From Prevotellaceae bacterium (GTDB taxonomy: Bacteria > Bacteroidota > Bacteroidia > Bacteroidales > UBA932), in NCBI GenBank assembly GCA_031273485.1, contig JAISRS010000198.1:1-5354 (forward strand): a stretch of 5,354 bases of DNA. The letters run 5' to 3'. The notes below the pieces were generated by a model that saw only the letters and a list, made by a program, of their open reading frames with translations, had not been told where the DNA came from and did not search any database. This document shows, piece after piece, positions 4,277 through 5,354 of the stretch (positions within the stretch are counted from its first letter, which is position 1; every line of letters begins with the position of its first letter). A program made the translations under genes and the position numbers.

Positions 4277-5354
4277 TTTTCAGTACTTTATTGATTTCAT
4301 ACCTATAGACTTCGTCCATATCAGTCAAACCGTACAGTAATTCGTTCACAGGATCAAAGGATATTTGAAAAACTTTCTGATCAAGAGTTATTTTATGCAA
4401 CCAGTTTCCATCCCAGTCAAAAACATGTATTTCGTCAGATTTCCATGAATTGTCCCAATGAGTATTTGAATATAATGCGAAAATATATTTATCGCTTGCA
4501 CGTATATCCGCATAATATAACTGCCATGTATAATCTTTACGAAACACTTCAGGATAATCGGGCGTATTTTTTATTCTGAATCCCGTTAATTTACCATTTC
4601 TCAAATCCAGGATATTGATTTGAGCCAGCATTTTCATAGCCATTGCTATTTTTGAATTATCCGGTCTAATCATGTCCATTGAACTCAAATATTGATCTAT
4701 GACCTGAACCCTTTCAACATCAGGAACGCGATTGTATAGAATATATGTTTTTTCTATGCTGTCAACCGATTTTCCATATAAATAATAAGCTCCCAGTTTA
4801 TAGTCTTTTTTATCTAAAAACGAATATTCTAACAAACTTCTTATAACAAAATGGTCTTTATCGGTTCTAAACATGTAAGCACACGGAAGAGTATGTTTTC
4901 TGTTCCAGTCCGTAGCAATAACAGTATCGCATTGAATGGTATTTGTGATGATTGATTTTGTTAAATTTATCAAATATACTGTTCCTTTCAGCGCGTCAAA
5001 TCCTAATAATTGGATTTCGCCATTGTTATTAAAATATTGTTCGGAATGTGAAAAATCCAAAAACTCATCAGGACCTTGCCCTTTACGAAAAAAATCGCCC
5101 AAATGTTTTCCGGAATGAAGACTGAATAAATTACAAAAATGTGCAGGATATTTATAAGACTCAAACAAAACTAATGAGTCATAAACCGACATGTATCCGT
5201 CATAAACACCGTCAAGAATAACGTGAGTTCCATGTAAAAATTTCCTTTGCAGGGTATCTTCCAGAGTATATACTTCCCCGTTAAAAATGTCCTTTTTTTC
5301 CTGATTACAGCAAACAAACAGGAAGATTACGGGGATAAAAAATATTCTTTTCAT
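4266..5354 (-). CDS. TolB-like six-bladed beta-propeller lipoprotein
   Basis: The product has 362 residues, and its ATG occupies the last three bases of the window. Because MKRIFFIPVIFLFVCC is an intact lipoprotein-type signal, this is probably the true start and the gene is complete. The lipobox is unusual, with Cys15 or Cys16 as the possible lipidated residue. The mature protein matches the Bacteroidota propeller family called TolB-like or 6-bladed beta-propeller: MSVYDSLVLFESY, then HSGKHLGDFFRKGQGPDEFLDF at about 80-101 (the conserved G-x-G-P-x-E-F turn), then repeated blade strands such as IQLLGFDALKGTVYLINL, INILDLRNGKLTGF, KYIFALYSNT, IHVFDWDGNWLHKITLD and LLYGLTDMDEVYRYEI. Such proteins are envelope lipoproteins without a proven function; they often sit near small secreted NVEALA-type peptides, and none is visible here. 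The gene leads a two-gene unit with the thioredoxin-like lipoprotein. Its promoter lies beyond the right edge. Confidence 0.85.
   Translation of the reverse strand: MKRIFFIPVIFLFVCCNQEKKDIFNGEVYTLEDTLQRKFLHGTHVILDGVYDGYMSVYDSLVLFESYKYPAHFCNLFSLHSGKHLGDFFRKGQGPDEFLDFSHSEQYFNNNGEIQLLGFDALKGTVYLINLTKSIITNTIQCDTVIATDWNRKHTLPCAYMFRTDKDHFVIRSLLEYSFLDKKDYKLGAYYLYGKSVDSIEKTYILYNRVPDVERVQVIDQYLSSMDMIRPDNSKIAMAMKMLAQINILDLRNGKLTGFRIKNTPDYPEVFRKDYTWQLYYADIRASDKYIFALYSNTHWDNSWKSDEIHVFDWDGNWLHKITLDQKVFQISFDPVNELLYGLTDMDEVYRYEINKVLKNEE

Overview
The window looks like chromosomal DNA from a member of the Bacteroidota, most likely order Bacteroidales. The evidence is the long CTC-type ribosomal protein L25 directly upstream of peptidyl-tRNA hydrolase, the AT-rich leaders without clear Shine-Dalgarno sequences, a TAnnTTTG-type promoter box upstream of rubrerythrin, three short-signal lipoproteins, and a TolB-like six-bladed propeller lipoprotein of a kind typical of this phylum. 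No rRNA, tRNA, transposase, CRISPR array or phage gene was recognised.

Layout. The + strand carries the 3' part of rplY (cut by the left edge) and a complete pth, two translation-maintenance genes that probably form one transcript. A 158-base convergent gap full of small hairpins follows. Everything from about 1291 to the right edge is on the - strand. In transcription order, from right to left, it holds a TolB-like propeller lipoprotein, an overlapping thioredoxin-like lipoprotein with a CTPC motif, a PAS plus LuxR-type HTH regulator, rubrerythrin, and a lipoprotein carrying a flavin-reductase-type FMN-binding domain.

How the genes relate. The two right-hand lipoproteins overlap by 11 bases and are almost certainly translated together. 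They probably act as an envelope pair, one beta-propeller and one redox or thiol protein. Rubrerythrin with its own promoter is a cytoplasmic peroxide-reduction gene. The flavin-reductase-like lipoprotein lies downstream of it behind a hairpin, so it may be partly cotranscribed and may act in redox chemistry outside the inner membrane. The regulator has a recognisable PAS domain but a diverged HTH and an abruptly ending C-terminus; its target is unknown.

The most unusual content is non-coding. An array of eight 9-base units at 2832-2903 is also a 31-base-arm palindrome, and it supplies the stop codon of the regulator. A four-copy 7-base array at 1270-1297 supplies the stop codon of the flavin-reductase lipoprotein. 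An 18-base-arm inverted repeat at 1118-1179 contains the stop codon of pth. In the three large hairpins every internal mismatch is A-C on the + strand, which is G-U in a - strand RNA, as expected if the folded molecule is the - strand transcript. Base composition falls sharply in the right third, most of all in the thioredoxin-like gene.
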